The notes below the pieces were generated by a model. That model was not told where the DNA came from and made no database searches. It saw nothing but the letters and a program-made list of their open reading frames with translations. 64,000 nucleotides of DNA from Talinum fruticosum (taxonomy: Eukaryota > Streptophyta > Magnoliopsida > Caryophyllales > Talinaceae): assembly GCA_021018815.1 (NCBI GenBank), contig JAITYX010000161.1, forward strand, positions 186,001 to 250,000. The letters are read 5' to 3'. Below are positions 11,817 to 24,316 of this stretch, in pieces; the first letter of the stretch is position 1, and each line of letters opens with the position of its first letter. Position numbers and translations under genes: made by a program.

Positions 11817-13345
11817 TGAAGGTTTGCTCTTGGAAAGACTTAGTAACCCTAGAGGGGGAGGGGTGAATAGGGTGATGAGGAAATTTGAACAATAAATGGA
11901 AGATTAAAGTTTAAAACAAACTTTAAGACTATCCGAGTCTAGATTGAACTCGGAAAAAGTATGAACTCGAATTTATGTGGAAACCCTCCTAGGGCGGAAA
12001 GCCACGGCAAGTGGTAATCCAAGCAACAAGTCAAATCCACTATTTTGAATCCACAAAATACGGTAGAAAGACTCAACCAAAATTGCTCCCTTAGACAATT
12101 CCTTACAAAGCTTTCCTTAGATTCGAAGTTCCCTTATCCGATCTAGTACTTCCTAACCGAGGTAACCTTTACAATTAGGGACAACCGAGCTAAGTTAACC
12201 CTTACAGCTCAGTGAAGGGACCTTACTCGGAAAGTAAGAAAGAGAATTTGTAATCGATTACAAAACATTACAACTCAAAAAGATGTTAAGTATAGAGTTG
12301 GAGTTGTAAGTGGAAGATTGAATATGAATACAAAGACTTTTGCTCAAGTATGTGTATTGACGATGATTTTAGCAATCTTCAAGTCTTGAGAGTTGGATTC
12401 TATTTATAGATGACCAAGCAGATTAGCCGTTGTGACTAGCTTCCGATTAGAAGTCCTCTATGACCGTTGTAATGGTTCTTCGAATGGCTCGGAAAAGATC
12501 CGTTGAGATGTGAACGTTGTGCAATGGCTCTTGACTCCTTAGGATGTCCCAATCCACTCGTGGTGTCCGAAAAGTCGGTGGAAACCATCTGTTGAGCTTA
12601 GTGTTTAAGATTTCCAGTTTTGGTAACGGACAACTCGACATAGTGTCTCGGGCCTTGGTCGAAGTAGAAAAGCCTTGCCTGCTAGTGATTGAAAGCTTGA
12701 AGTCGGTTACTTTTGTAATTCAAAAATAGGATAACCTCGTTTAGATAGCCTACAAAAGCAAATCAATTTTGGTTCCCAAAGTATAAAATACTTTGGTCTA
12801 AGATTAGACATAGATAATAGTTTAATTATGAAAATTAAATGCATAATTATCCGAGTCCTAGAAGAGTGGAATTTACGAGTCTAATATCCATTATACTCAA
12901 ATTCCATCCGAGTCAAGCTAGAGAGAGATCATGTTAGATAAAGAATATCGGAGTAAGAATACTTGATCTAGATAGATATAGTTCAAACAAAACAAGTCGA
13001 CTTAAAGAGATGAATTAACACCATAATTCACTTGAACTTAGAATATGAAGTCGGACCTAAGTTTGAACGTGTTAGAGAGAATGTTTGAACATACGATAAG
13101 TCTAAGTGTTGCTCGAGTGACTCGGAACTACACATGTGAAATGATGAGCAAGAGTATGCTTTCCGAGTTAGTCAAAATCAAATGAAGCCATATGTAATAG
13201 TTTCTTACTCATAAAAGCTTCTATACCACTCGGAAAAGTTTCTATAGCACTTAGAATGACTTGTAATCAAAACTTACAAGAGATGAAGTTTATACCGATT
13301 CCTTGATAGCACTCGGAATGTTATACATGCAAAGTCCGAGTCTTC
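11817..13345 (-). repeat. Right (5') LTR of copia-B
   Basis: 1529 bp, TGAAGGTTTGCTCTTGG to CGAGTCTTC, followed by GAGTA. A minus-strand TATA box (CTATAAATAG) lies at 12410-12419. The terminal A of the canonical CA is missing at the junction with the target duplication (CAGAGTA written as CGAGTA). Confidence 0.9.
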
Positions 13346-14326
13346 GAGTAAGAATGAGAATAATTAGTTCAATAATAAATTCGGTTTCAGCAAGTTCATA
13401 GTCTTATGAAGTGGCTTCTATTTATAGCCAACCGAGCAGAGTGACCAGTTGATTCTTGGTTATGGATAGAAGTCTTCACTAATTGTTGTAACAACTTTTT
13501 TAGTCCCCGAAAGCTAAAAGTCTGTTGGGACGTTATCGCTGTGTAACGGCTCTTGGCTCAAAAGATGTTCCAATGAATTGGTGGTGACTGAAAGTTAAGG
13601 TGGAAATAACCGTTACTCCTAGAGTTGGAATTTTCCAGCTTTGGAAATAACCAACCCCGACATGGTGTATGAGCCATGTCCATAAGTAGCTAATACTTGT
13701 CTGCTGGTGTTTAATAGTTAGAAGCTGGTTGCTTTTTGTATTTCAAAAATAAGTTAGCCGCGTTTGAATAACTCGCAAAAGCAAACCATATTGGTTCTCA
13801 AAGTATAAAATACTTTAGTCCAAGATTAGGCACGAGATAATGATTAAATCGGAGTAAATAAATGCTTAATTATCTTTGACCTAAAAGAATTGAACTTTTT
13901 GAGTCTAATATTCTATATACTCAAATTCCATCTTGAGTCAATCCTAAATATGATCAAGTTAAAAGAGTTTATTAGAGTATAACAACTTGATGTTATCAAA
14001 TATTCTCAAGGAAATAAGCTGACTTAGAATAAAGAATTAACACTGTAATTCTCTTTACATTGAAATACAAAGTCGGTGCTCGGAATAAGAGTGTTAGAGA
14101 AATCATTTGAGCATGCGATAGTTCGAGTATGTATGAGTGAGTCGAAACACCAGTGTAGGAGATATGCAATAAGGAACTTTCGAATTAGTCGAACGGAATG
14201 TAAAGTTAGATAAGAGTTTCTATAATGCTTAGAATGACTTGGAATCAAAACTTAAGAGAGATGAGATTTATATTTGAGTCTTCATGTAATACTCGGAATG
14301 CCTTAGAGTCAAAACTCGAGTTTTCA
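13346..14326 (-). repeat. Left LTR of copia-A, inner part
   Basis: Continues LTR-A after the copia-B insertion, beginning with the GAGTA duplication and matching 20696-21660 of the right LTR (shared TTCTATTTATAGCCAACC and GGCTCTTGGCTCAAAA). Ends with CA at 14326, followed by the polypurine tract. With 901-1389 it gives an LTR of about 1465 bp. Confidence 0.88.
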
Positions 14327-14342
14327 ATCTCCCCTTTTTATG
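14327..14342 (-). promoter_or_regulatory. Polypurine tract of copia-A
   Basis: Minus-strand reading is CATAAAAAGGGGAGAT, directly beside the LTR end at 14326. Confidence 0.75.
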
Positions 14343-14919
14343 AAAGACATTCCATACTTAAGATAGAAACTTGTTAGTGCAAAACATGAGTTTTCATTTT
14401 CAATTATTAGAACAGAAAGTAAAGTTTTCTTAAGTATTAGAGCAAAGAGTGGCGGATGATACTTATAAAATGTAGTTCGGATTATATCATAACTCGGAAC
14501 AATTATGCGGATAATAAATCAAAGCAAAGAAATGAAATGAGAATATTTTATCGAGTAGAAAGGCAAGAGTAGAAAGGCAAAAAAATAAAAAAATAGTAGT
14601 GAACTCGAAACAAGTCCGTTCGAAAAAAATTCATTCATTGCCCGAAAGAGGCGTGAACTCCCCTATACAAAACATAAAGTTTTCTAGATTTTCTCCCCTA
14701 GCATTTCAGCAAAAAGGAGGGAAGAAAATAACAATCTTGTACAACCAATGTTGGACCAAAAAAAAAAAAATAGAGATAGATTAAGAGGAGGAGGCTTAAT
14801 GTCGAGAGGAGGAGGGACGGACATTGCGCTCGCGGTGATAAGCTTGGGAGGAGGTGAATTATCGTGGCGGTGGGAGCACGGAGATGTCTAGAAGTGGCTC
14901 TATGCTAGTCCGTCAAGCC
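14343..14919. other. Noncoding 3' region of copia-A
   Basis: A/T-rich, many stops, no gene seen. It includes an A-rich run at about 14759-14769. Corresponds to 3937-4619 in copia-B. Confidence 0.6.
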
Positions 14920-16382
14920 AAGGGCATATCTTCCTCGGACTCATCCTTCTAAAAGACAACGAGGCGAGTACTTCTAAGCCGGCAGTTTTGGTCCGACCGA
15001 TGTCCCCAGCTTCTTCGACCCACTCGAAATCATAATCCGAGGAGATCAACCGTAGTTCGGGTTACATTGCGCCTTGGCCCTTAGGTGGGGCACCCTCTTC
15101 TTCTTCCTTCTCTTCTTCCTTCTCCTCTTCGAGCTGAGCTGCTTCTTCTTCGATTCTTCGCTTGACTTCTTTTCTACCTTAGCCAAGGTAGACTTGGTTG
15201 GACTAGAAGACTCCTCGAAGTATCTAAAGTGTCCGGGTCCTGAGCAGCCTTAGACCTGCGTCTGTTGGAGAATTTGGAGTTGCTCGCGTTGCTCGTTGAG
15301 AATGGCCTTGAACTCAAGCATAAGAGTCCGACACTCTTGGATCCGAGACTGTCCGACCTTCTAGTTGATCACCAAGCCTTCGTAGACTAGTTTGAGAGAG
15401 CGGACGAGTGTTTTAAAGTTATTCAAACACGGAAGTGAAGCTGTTCTACCATTTCGATAAGAGCTGCAATAAAGGGAGGAAGAGGTGCTTGGAGAAGTAG
15501 AGGGACCAGCAGAAGGAGGTGGAAGTGCTAGAGGAGTCTAAGTCCGAGTGGGAGGAGGTGAGGGAGGTTTCAACTCGGATGAATAAATCCAGACACTAGC
15601 TTTCACTTCCCGGTATCCATAGCCCGAAGTTCTTTTTGCCAATAACAAAGACGAGCTTCGAAACAACTTTGGGATTGAGGGAAGAATGATCTTGAACTAT
15701 TTGAAAACAAATGTTAAGAGAGCTCCGAAGGGAAAAGGAGCAGATTATTTGGACTGAGTTGGCACGGAGGCCATCTAGTCGATAATGAAAGGGAAAAGGT
15801 CTACTTCGTAGCCCTCCAAAATGTCAAACAAGGCTTTGAGAATCTTGGAGTTTGGATTTTCCTTGCTAGAATGATGAGAAAAGAAGGTTCTCATTAGAAT
15901 GAAACAGAGTAGCCTTGCCTCATATTTCATCCGAGTCACGGAGAAGTTCTTTTGCGACTCGAGTACTTCTTTGGCGTACTTTTCAAAGAAGTCATCTACG
16001 ACTTCCATGAAAGGTATAGGCTTGGAGTTGAGAAAGAGAGACGAAACTTTGAAAAGTTTCGAAGAAGAGGGAGGTCAATGTGAACAACCTTCCCTTGGAC
16101 TTTTGAGGTGATGACACCTTCGAATGAGACATGTTAGCATAGAACTTGGAGACGAGTTACGGATAGTTGAAATCACCGAAGCACAAAAAATTGTAAACTC
16201 CGAGTGTCTTGAATGTGTTTCAACCATGAAAAGAGTGTGGTTTGGAAGAACTTGTCATCCAACGTAAAATGTTAGGCGACGAAGATTTTCGAGGGGTTGG
16301 ACGTTCCCTTTTGAGTATTTTTGTACGGGGTTTCTTGGTTGCGAGACCCCAAGAGCTCTGGTCCTAAACCTCGCTTAGTCAT
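14920..16382 (-). pseudogene. Extra 3' ORF of copia-A
   Basis: Homologue of the ORF at 4620-6101. It starts MTKRGLGPELLGS at 16382. The best preserved block (15775-16008) holds DDFFEKYAKE, FSVTRMKYEARLLCF and ILEGYEVDLFPF. It is followed by a proline-rich segment, a helical segment near 15270-15400 and an acidic tail near 15090-15180. Broken by stops. Same structure, position and uncertainty as the copia-B copy. It survives here although integrase is deleted. Confidence 0.62.
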
Positions 16383-16533
16383 TTTGTGTGTGGGAAATAG
16401 AGAGGAAATGAGAGAGCAAAGAGAGAGAGAAAGGGAGCTTTGAATTCGAAATTGAATAGGAGAGAATAGAGATTTCGAGAGGAGAGAGCAGAGAGCAGAA
16501 AGCAAAGTATTAAAAAGAAGACAAAGGGATGCT

Positions 16534-16543
16534 ATTTATAGCA
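16534..16543 (-). promoter_or_regulatory. Candidate internal TATA box before the 3' ORF of copia-A
   Basis: CTATAAATAG on the minus strand, about 150 nt before the ATG at 16382 and just after the pol stop region. Confidence 0.6.
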
Positions 16544-16930
16544 AAAAGAAATAACCTTCAGTCTTTGGTTTGACATGAAGTTCGAAAGGTAGTGTCAAAC
16601 GGGTGTGACGTTCGCACTCCAACGACTAGTATTCCAGCAGTTTTCTTACAATGGCTAGAATTCTTTGATTGAAATGCGCATCCGAGAAAGAGAAGAGAGA
16701 CTTTTCGAAAACATTTATGAAGTTCTCTATTTATCTAGAGATAATCCCAAAAGTTTGATGTCCATTCCGCTCAAAAATTGAGTCCGACTCGAGTATGTTT
16801 TACGAGTGGGTTAAAACAATCAAAGAACTAATAACTCATAGCTCAGCCTCACTCGGTCAACTGATCCACTTGTTATTAAAAACATATAACACATAACTAT
16901 GTAAGGATAATTCACTTAGAAGTCACATAA

Positions 16931-18376
16931 TCATGCATTACTCATACCAAGCTCATTCCTGATAAAGCAAAACTGATCCTCACTAAGTGACTTAGTGAAA
17001 ATATCAGCTAACTGAAATTTCGTAGGAATAAATTCAATTTAAATAGCACCTTTTTCGAGTGGTCTCTTAGAAAATGATACCGACTTCAATATGATTTATC
17101 TTTGAGTGCTTGAACCGGATTCTTAGTAATGTTGAGTGCACTCGATTGTCACATTTGATTGGGATAGATGTGAATGATAGCCCTAGATCCTTCAAGTGTC
17201 TGTTGGATCCACTGAATTTGAGCACGACAAGCTCTAGTTGTAATGTACTCGGCTTCGGCGGTTGATAGAGCGACAAAATTTTGTTTCTTTGAGTGCTAGG
17301 ATATGAGGGATTGACCTAGATATTGGCAAGCTCCTGATGTGCTATTTTTATCAAATTTATATCCAACATAATCAGCACTTGAGTATCCAGTGAGATTCGG
17401 TTCCGAGTCTTTTGAAAACCATAGATCAAGATTCCGAGTCCCTGGAAAATATCTAAAATTCTCTTCACCCTAGGGAGATATGATTCTTTTGGATTAGCTT
17501 GAAATCTTGTACAAAGGTAGACACTGAACACAATATCTGGTCTACTAGATGTGAGATAAAGTAGAGATCCGATCATACCTCTATAGAGTTTCGATCTACA
17601 GCTTTACCTTTCTCATCTAAGTCCAGTTTCAAACAGACTACTCATAGGTGTTGCTTGCATGCGTTACATCTTGTAGCTTGTACTTCTTCAAAAGCTCCTT
17701 GGTATACTTGGATTGATGGACATAAATGCCATCCTTGTCTTGTTTGATTTGTAGACCAAGAATGAAGTTGAGTTTTCCTATCATACTCATTTGGAACTCC
17801 TATCTCATGAACTCGAGAAAACTCTTGACATAGAGTTTCATTAATAGCTCCAAAAATGATATCATCAACATAAATCGAGCGATAAGAAAATCTTTCCCCT
17901 TGGTTTTTATGAAAAGAGTTTTGTCAATCTAACCTCTTTTCAAATCATTTTCGACTAAGAAATTGCTTAGTCTTTCATACCAAGCTCTAGGAGCTTGTTT
18001 AAGACCGAGATAAAGCCTTTTGCAATTTCAAAACATGATTTGGAAATTTTGAGTTTTCAAATCTAGGGGTTGCTCAACATAGACTTCTTCTTGAATGAAA
18101 CCATTCAGAAAAGCACATTTGACATCTATTTGATAAATCTTGATATTCATGCTAGATGCAAATGCCAACAAGATTCCGATTGCCTCAATCCTAGCACGAG
18201 TGCAAAGGTTTCCCCACAATTAATTCCTTCTTCTTGATTCTAACCCTGCGCAACAAGTCTAGCTTTATTTCTAACTACCAACCCTTCCTCATCTAGTTTG
18301 TTCTTGAAAACCCATTTGGTTCCTATGACTGGGTGATTTAATAGTCGTTTAGTTAGAGTCCGGACTTGGTTTTTTC
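16931..18376 (-). pseudogene. pol: Copia-A pol remnant: reverse transcriptase and RNase H only
   Basis: RNase H ends GMSNA-stop at 16931. The RNase H block 17067-17576 still shows IPIKCDN and the RPDIVFSVYLC stretch. RT (17600-18219) shows SSMNIKIYQIDVKCAFLNGF and the YVDD region near 17865-17885, there in a shifted frame. The sequence jumps at about 18376 from the RT start to gag-side sequence: compared with copia-B, the equivalent of about 8220-9998 (protease, all of integrase, start of RT) is absent. The junction lies in pyrimidine runs (TTTCTT), which suggests a microhomology deletion. Confidence 0.85.
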
Positions 18377-20155
18377 CGAGTTATCTTACGAACCCAATAA
18401 CTCCCTTTACTGTGGTCCTTTTTGAGGAAGAGCACTTTTGGGAACCCGATTTGAATAATTTTAGGTCCGGTCCGATTTTGAGTCTTCATTCCGAAAGCTG
18501 AGTCTGTGTCTCTTTCTTTTGAAATCCTTTTCTTTTGTAAATGGGAGGAGAAGGCTTTTTCCTGTAAATTGGTATAAGCTTAGTCCTCTGTTCATTTGTA
18601 TGAATGGGACCATGCTCATCCTTATTGAACTTTACGGTTACGGAATCGGTTTTGAAATGATTAGAACAGGATTTTGATTCCTCTTCTTCATTGAAGCCAA
18701 GTCCTTCTTTCCTGAAGGAGACACATTGAGAGCCTAAAAGCATATCAAGGTTTTTCTAACCTTGAGTGAATTTCAAAACAAGCTCTTGAGACTCATTGAG
18801 CTTTCTTTTCGATTGCTCATTCTTCTGTTCTATGTGACTCAACTACAATTTCATTTGCTTGAGTACTGGTCTTAAGTTATGTGAAATTTTATCTCGGTTT
18901 TTCCATTTCGATTTTCAAAGCATTGCTCTCATCGGTAAGAGACTCAAGTTGTTCTTTGAAGCTGGAGCGAGTCGAATTGGACTTTTCTTGCAAAGTGAAA
19001 ATATATCGTGCTAGATCAACTTTTTAAAATGTAAGAAAGTATTCAACTACGTCATTAATATCTAAGTCCATGTTGTTTGACTAAGATTCAACTTTTGAGT
19101 CCGTAAGTGCCATAAGGCACTTTGAGTCGTCTGAGTCATCTTCCTCGGATGAGTCATCATCACTCCAGGTAGCCATCATAGCCTTTTTCTTTCTGTCCTT
19201 CTTTCTCTTGGGACAATCTTTGACTATGTGCTTGCTTGCTGCCACATTCATAGCAACCAGAGTTCTTAGATAAAGATAACTTTGAAGGAGAAGAATATTT
19301 ACCTTTTCTGCGCTTCTTATCTTTCTTATAGAACTCATCCTTTGGCCTCTTTTCCCACTTCTTGTATTTCATCATTCTCTTGAAGCAGCGGCTATGAGTG
19401 CCATAGGATCCTCTTCGATTCTAAGGAACTTAGACTTTCACGTATGCTTTACGAGGCCTTCGACGCAATATTCTTTTTGGTGCTGACCTCAACATCTTCT
19501 TCTTCTAGATGAATCTTATGGGTAAGTAACTTCCCAATAAGCTCGTCCGGTCTTAGTTAAGAGAGGTTTTAAGCTTTTTCAATGACGGTCACTTTGGGAC
19601 CCCATCTCTTCTTTGGTAGACTTCTCAAAATCTTTACGCACATTTCTTCGTAAGAGACCTTTCTACCCAGAGATTTGTGATTGTTAGTAATCTCTGTAAA
19701 CCGAACATAAATTTGAGTGATGTTTTCTTCGGCTCCATCTTGAACAGCTCATACTTACGAAGATATTGACTTATCTTCGCTTACTTCACTTAGTTTGTTT
19801 CTTCATAGGTGTTGACAAGAGTGTCCTACACCTCTTTGGCTGTGTCATAGGCTGAGACTATGTTGTATTCTACTATGCTAATGGCACACATCGGTGTGTT
19901 CAAAGCTTTGAAATTCTTTTTGAATTTCTCGGTTTCCTTAGTGGTGAACTCAGATTTGGCTTTAGATACATGAGCTGCATTCTCTGTCTTCATTGGAATG
20001 TAGTTGCCGGCTTGAATGATGTTCCAAACATCTTCATCGTTGTCCATCGAGAAACATTTCATCATCTCTTCCAATGGGCAAAGTTTGACCCTTTGAACTT
20101 TGCTTGGTTTGGTGGATGATCTTCCTTCATCGAACTCTCCATTGTTCCGAGCCAT
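18377..20155 (-). pseudogene. gag: Copia-A gag
   Basis: Starts MARNNGEFDEGRSSTKP at 20155. A capsid-like region to about 19820 is open for 109 codons. A basic segment (MKYKKWEKRPKDEF) leads to the zinc knuckle around 19230-19280. CYECGS is present, but the His and last Cys are in another frame (HIVKDC in an overlapping reading). An acidic Asp/Ser segment follows near 19110-19170. Ends at the deletion junction, so it is fused to RT sequence. Confidence 0.8.
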
Positions 20156-20195
20156 CTAATCTTCATACTTTGGATGGTGAGATCCTCTTGAAAGG

Positions 20196-20213
20196 CTAGG
20201 CTCTAATACCAAT
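20196..20213 (-). promoter_or_regulatory. Primer binding site of copia-A (tRNA-Met type)
   Basis: Minus-strand reading after the LTR end CCATCA is ATTGGTATTAGAGCC, a one-base variant of the usual TGGTATCAGAGCC. Confidence 0.85.
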
Positions 20214-21660
20214 TGATGGTTTACTCCTGGAGAGTCTAAGTTACCTTATAGGGGGTGAATAAGGCAATGAAGAAAATTAAACAATTTTTGCACCAATACA
20301 AGCTAAAAGTAGATTCCGAGTCTAGAATGGACTCAAAACAACAATAACATAGATATACGTGGAAACCTTGTAGGGAAGAAAACCACGGGAAGTGCTAATC
20401 CTAGCACGAAGTCAAATCCACTATTTTGAATCTACAGAACACGAGAGGACTGACTCAACTAGAATTCCTCCCTTAAACAATTCTTTACAATGTTTTCCTA
20501 GACTTATAAGTTCCCTTATACGATCTAGTACTTCTTGACTGAGGTTATCTTTACAATAAGGGACAAGCGAGTTGAGTTAACCCTTACAGCTCAATCAAGG
20601 GACCTTACTTATAAAGTTAGAAAAGAATGTGATTATTTACAAGACTTTCTTTACAACTAAGAAAACAGACTTGGAGTTGTAAATAGAAGATTGAGTAATA
20701 ATGATAACAATTAGTTCAACAATAAATTCGGTTTCAGCAATCTCCTGGTCTTGTGAAGTGGCTTCTATTTATAGCCAACCAGGCAGAGTGACCATTGATT
20801 CTTGGTTACGGAGAGAAGTCTTCACTGGCCATTGTAACGACCTTTTTGAGTCCCTCAAAAAGATCCGTTGGGATGTGATCGTTGTGTAACGGCTCTTGGC
20901 TCAAAATATGTTCCAATCAACTGGTGGTGACTGAAAGCTAAGGTGGAAACAACCGTTAGTCCTAGAGTTGGAGTTTTCTAGTTTTGGAAACAAACATCCT
21001 TGACAGGGTGTTTGAGCCATGTCAAGAAGTAGCTAAAACTTGTCTGCTTGGTGTTTAAAGGCTAAAAGCTGGTTGCTTTTTGTATTTTAAAAATAAGTTA
21101 GCCTCATTTGAATAACCTACAAAAGCAAACCACATTGTTTGTCAAAGTATAAAATACTTTGGTCCAAGATTAGGCACGAGATAATGATTAAATCCGAGTA
21201 AATAAATGCTTAATTATCTTTGGCCTAAAAGAATGAAATTTTACGAGTCTAATATTCAATATACTCAAATTCCATCTTGAGTCAATCCTAAAGACGCTCA
21301 AGTTATATAACAACTTGATCTTGTCAAATAATTCTCAAGGAAATAAGCTGACTTAGATTAAAGAATTAATGTTGTAATTCTTTTTGCGCTGAAATTCAAA
21401 GTCGATGCTTGAGAATAAGAGTGTTAGAGAAATTATTTGAGCATGCGATAGTTTTGAGTGATGTCCGAGTGAGTCGAAACACCAAGTATAGGAGATATGC
21501 AATAAGGCACTTTGTAAGTAAGTCGGAAAACAATGAAAACTTAGATAAGAGTTTCTATAGTGCTCAGAATGACTTGGAATCAAAACTTAAGAGAGATTGG
21601 GTTTATACCGAATCTTCATGTAGTACTCGGAATGTCTTATAGTCAAAACCCGAGTCTTCA
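20214..21660 (-). repeat. Right (5') LTR of copia-A
   Basis: 1447 bp, TGATGGTTTACTCC to CGAGTCTTCA, followed by the TAGTA duplication. A TATA box (minus strand) lies at 20765-20774. It is uninterrupted and defines LTR-A for comparison with 901-1389 and 13346-14326. Confidence 0.9.
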
Positions 21661-21665
21661 TAGTA
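21661..21665. repeat. Right target-site duplication of copia-A (TAGTA)
   Basis: Identical to 896-900. Directly after it the Gypsy protease reading frame continues. Confidence 0.9.
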
Positions 21666-24316
21666 GATTTTTAGGTAGTGGAGTCCCTCTAGCTTACAAT
21701 ATCATCATTGGGCACCCTACTCTTAATAAGGTTAAAGCCGTCATCACCCCATACCTCCTTCTCATGAAATATGAGCTAAACGACGACACTATAGGCAAGA
21801 TTTACGTGTACCAAAAGACTACGCAAGAATGCTACTACATGAGTCTTCGACCTTTAATTGAAAAGAAGAAGGATTCGGGAATACCCCGGATGACCCTAAG
21901 GGAAAGAGGCTTAAAGTGGAACTCTCCCTCAAAATCCCGGAAACCATGATGGTGTGTTTCGCCACCATAGAAGATCATGAAGTGACAAATCCATGCGTTA
22001 CGAAGATGTTGAGTCCATTTCCTTAGAGGAAAAATGCCCCAATCGCTCCATGCAATTAGGAAGGAACATAGAAAAAGGGATCAAGGAAAGCCTCATCCGA
22101 GCTCCTAAGGGAGTACATGGATGTCTTTGCCTTCGAGACATAGGGATATGCTAGGATTGAGCCCTAAAGTGATGGAGCACAAGTTGAATGTAGATCATTC
22201 CCATAAGCCAATCATTGAAAAGCAAAGACATTTAGAAGCGGAACGTAAAACAGCTATGATAAAAAAGTTAAGAAGTTGCTTCAAGCTGGATTCATCCAGG
22301 AGTGTCGGTAACCCTAGTGGATTGCCAATGTGGTCCTGGTGAAGAAGGTGAAACGTAAATAAAGATTGTGCGTTGACTTCAGCGACTTAAACAAGGCTTG
22401 CCCTAAGGATAACTATTCTTTGCCAAAAATCGACAAACTCATGGATACCTACTTGTATGGATACCTACCGTAAGGAATCCTTCCTAAGTTTCATGGATGG
22501 ATTCTTAGGATACCACCAAATTCCTTTGAGCAAGATCAGGAGAAGATAACTTTTATCGGCGCTCAAGGCTTGTTTTGTTACAACGTCATGCTTTTTAGGT
22601 TTAAGAATGCTTGGTGTCACCTTTCAAAGGTTGGTGAACACGAGTTTTTCTCATCTCATTAGGAAAACCATAAAAGTCTACGTAGAGGACATGATCATCA
22701 ATAGCAAGTGAAACCTTGGTCATGTCGTTAACCTCAAGAAGACGTTCGATGTCCTACGAAGTATGGGATAAAGCTGAATCCTAAGAAACGTACATTCGAG
22801 GTCAAAGCGAGAAAATTCATGGGTTTCATTATAAATCATTGAAGGATTGAGGCAAACCCCGACATGATCAAAGTTGTCCAAGACATAAAGTCCCCTTGCA
22901 ACATCAAGGAGGTGCAAAAGCTCGTAGGATGCGTAGCGGCTCTCGATAGATTCATGTCCAGGTCAAAAGACTGGTGCCAAGCATATTTCAAAGTCCACAA
23001 GAAAAAGGAAAAGTTTGAATAGAATGAGGAAGCGAAGAAGCCTTCAACGACCTTAAGTCCTACCTTGCACTGACTACAAAAAAATTACAAGTTTAACCTA
23101 AAAAGAGGCCTTGCTCTTATACTTGGCTATCTCGGAACAAGCCCGTTAGTACTTGTTTTGTTAGTAGAACGAGAAAAGGAGCACATCCGGTATGCTATAC
23201 AAGTTATGCGTTGGTAGTGGCAGAGCTAAAGTATCCTCTCATCGAGAGATTTTTCTATGTCTTCCTCTTAGCCAGCCAGAGGTTGCATCCTTACTTTGAG
23301 GCACATCGAGTAACAGTCTTCACTAACAACCACTTAAGAATGTCATGCAGAAGATGGAGAGTTCGGAAAGGAGGTTGAAATGAGCCATTGAGTTAGCTCA
23401 GTATCATTTGGATTTTGAACCTCGATAAGCAATTAAGACGCAAGCCTTGGTCGACTTCATTGCAAAATGTTCTCATCCCGACCAAGTCAAACCACCCCTT
23501 GACCACTCTTGGACCGTTCATGTCAACAGTTCCTCCAACAAAGATGGGAGTGGTGCCGAACTTATAATAACCATTTCGACAAGAGAAAGGCATGAGCACA
23601 CTCTCAAGTGAATGTTCACGGCCTCAAACAACGAGTCAAAATATGAGGCGCCCATTATTGGGATCAAGCTTTGTTATGCTTCGGTGCTAACTCTATCAAG
23701 GCTTAGTCCGACTCTCAATTGATGTTCGACTAGCTCAATAGTGAGTATGAGGTTCAATAAGAGAGCATGGATTCACACTTAAAGAAGGTACAGGAAGTTG
23801 CTTGAACGACTCTAACACTTTGAACCCATGCATGTGCCTCGACAAGAAAATAGACAGGCCATGCTTTATCCAAGCGCTAGCTCCTTGGTCGATGGCCAAC
23901 CCAAGCAAATCAAGTAGGAAATTCTTAAGGAGAGAAGCATTGATGCCCCGAAACCATGTTCATAGATATGAGTAATTTGTGGATGGACCCAATTACCAAA
24001 TACCTATCTAATGGGGAACTACCCTAAGATAGGAAGGAAGCTAAGCATATCAAGAAGAAATCGACTGGTTTTTTTTTCTCTTTGAAGGGATTTTATACAA
24101 ACGACCCTACTCTCGGCCTTTTCTTTGATGTATAATGCCCAAGTTGGGAGAGAAAAGTACTTGAAGAAATCCATGAAGGAGTTTGTAGTTCCCATATTGG
24201 AGGGAGAACTCGGCTTCCAAGGTACTTCACATAGGGTATTATTGGCCCCTCTTTGAGAGAAGATATAATGAGATTGGGAGGAAATACGAGAAGTGCCACA
24301 AGTTCATGCTAGTACC
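21666..24316 (+). pseudogene. Ty3/Gypsy pol, second piece: protease end, RT, RNase H, integrase start
   Basis: Begins with the end of protease (AYNIIIGHPTLNKVKAV, 21690-21750). RT starts near 22200 and shows CVDFSDLNKACPKDNYSLPK at about 22368-22430. The region of the catalytic YxDD (around 22690) is unreadable. RT C-terminal and RNase H motifs follow (IEANPDMIKVVQDIKSP at about 22848). An RNase H-like stretch lies at 23400-23720 (ALVDFIAKCS, DGSGAELIIT). Integrase starts near 24080 with LEEIHEGVCSSHIGGR and a zinc-finger end KCHKFML at about 24294. Many stops. It is cut at 24316 by a noncoding insert. Confidence 0.85.

Larger units (their letters stand above)
1390..13345 (-). mobile_element. 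Copia-B: near full-length LTR retrotransposon with a rearranged left LTR
   Basis: Minus-strand Copia element inserted in the left LTR of copia-A with GAGTA duplications. It carries right LTR 11817-13345 (1529 bp), primer site, gag, pol (PR-IN-RT-RNaseH), the extra 3' ORF, polypurine tract and a left LTR region that is 2530 bp long instead of about 1.5 kb. The excess is a second LTR-like block (see 2919-3919). Reading frames are broken by many stops and shifts, but all Copia domains can be recognised, so it was once autonomous. Its sequence is very close to copia-D in gag, pol and the primer-side LTR. Confidence 0.9.
901..21660 (-). mobile_element. Copia-A: LTR retrotransposon containing copia-B in its left LTR
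   Basis: Minus-strand Ty1/Copia element bounded by TG (901) and CA (21660) and flanked by TAGTA on both sides. Its own sequence is 901-1389 plus 13346-21660; the rest is copia-B. Order on the plus strand: left LTR (split), polypurine tract, 3' ORF, RNaseH/RT, gag, primer site, right LTR 20214-21660. Its internal region (14327-20213, about 5.9 kb) is about 2 kb shorter than those of copia-B and copia-D because protease, integrase and the start of RT are missing. It therefore could not have moved by itself in this form. Confidence 0.9.

Noticed and set aside
2918..13345. Shared loss of the terminal A of LTR-B at 2918 and 13345 as proof of common descent of the two junctions
   Set aside because: The same CAGAG-to-CGAG change occurs at two primer sites, so it may be a recurrent artefact; only the LTR-A flank match is used as evidence.
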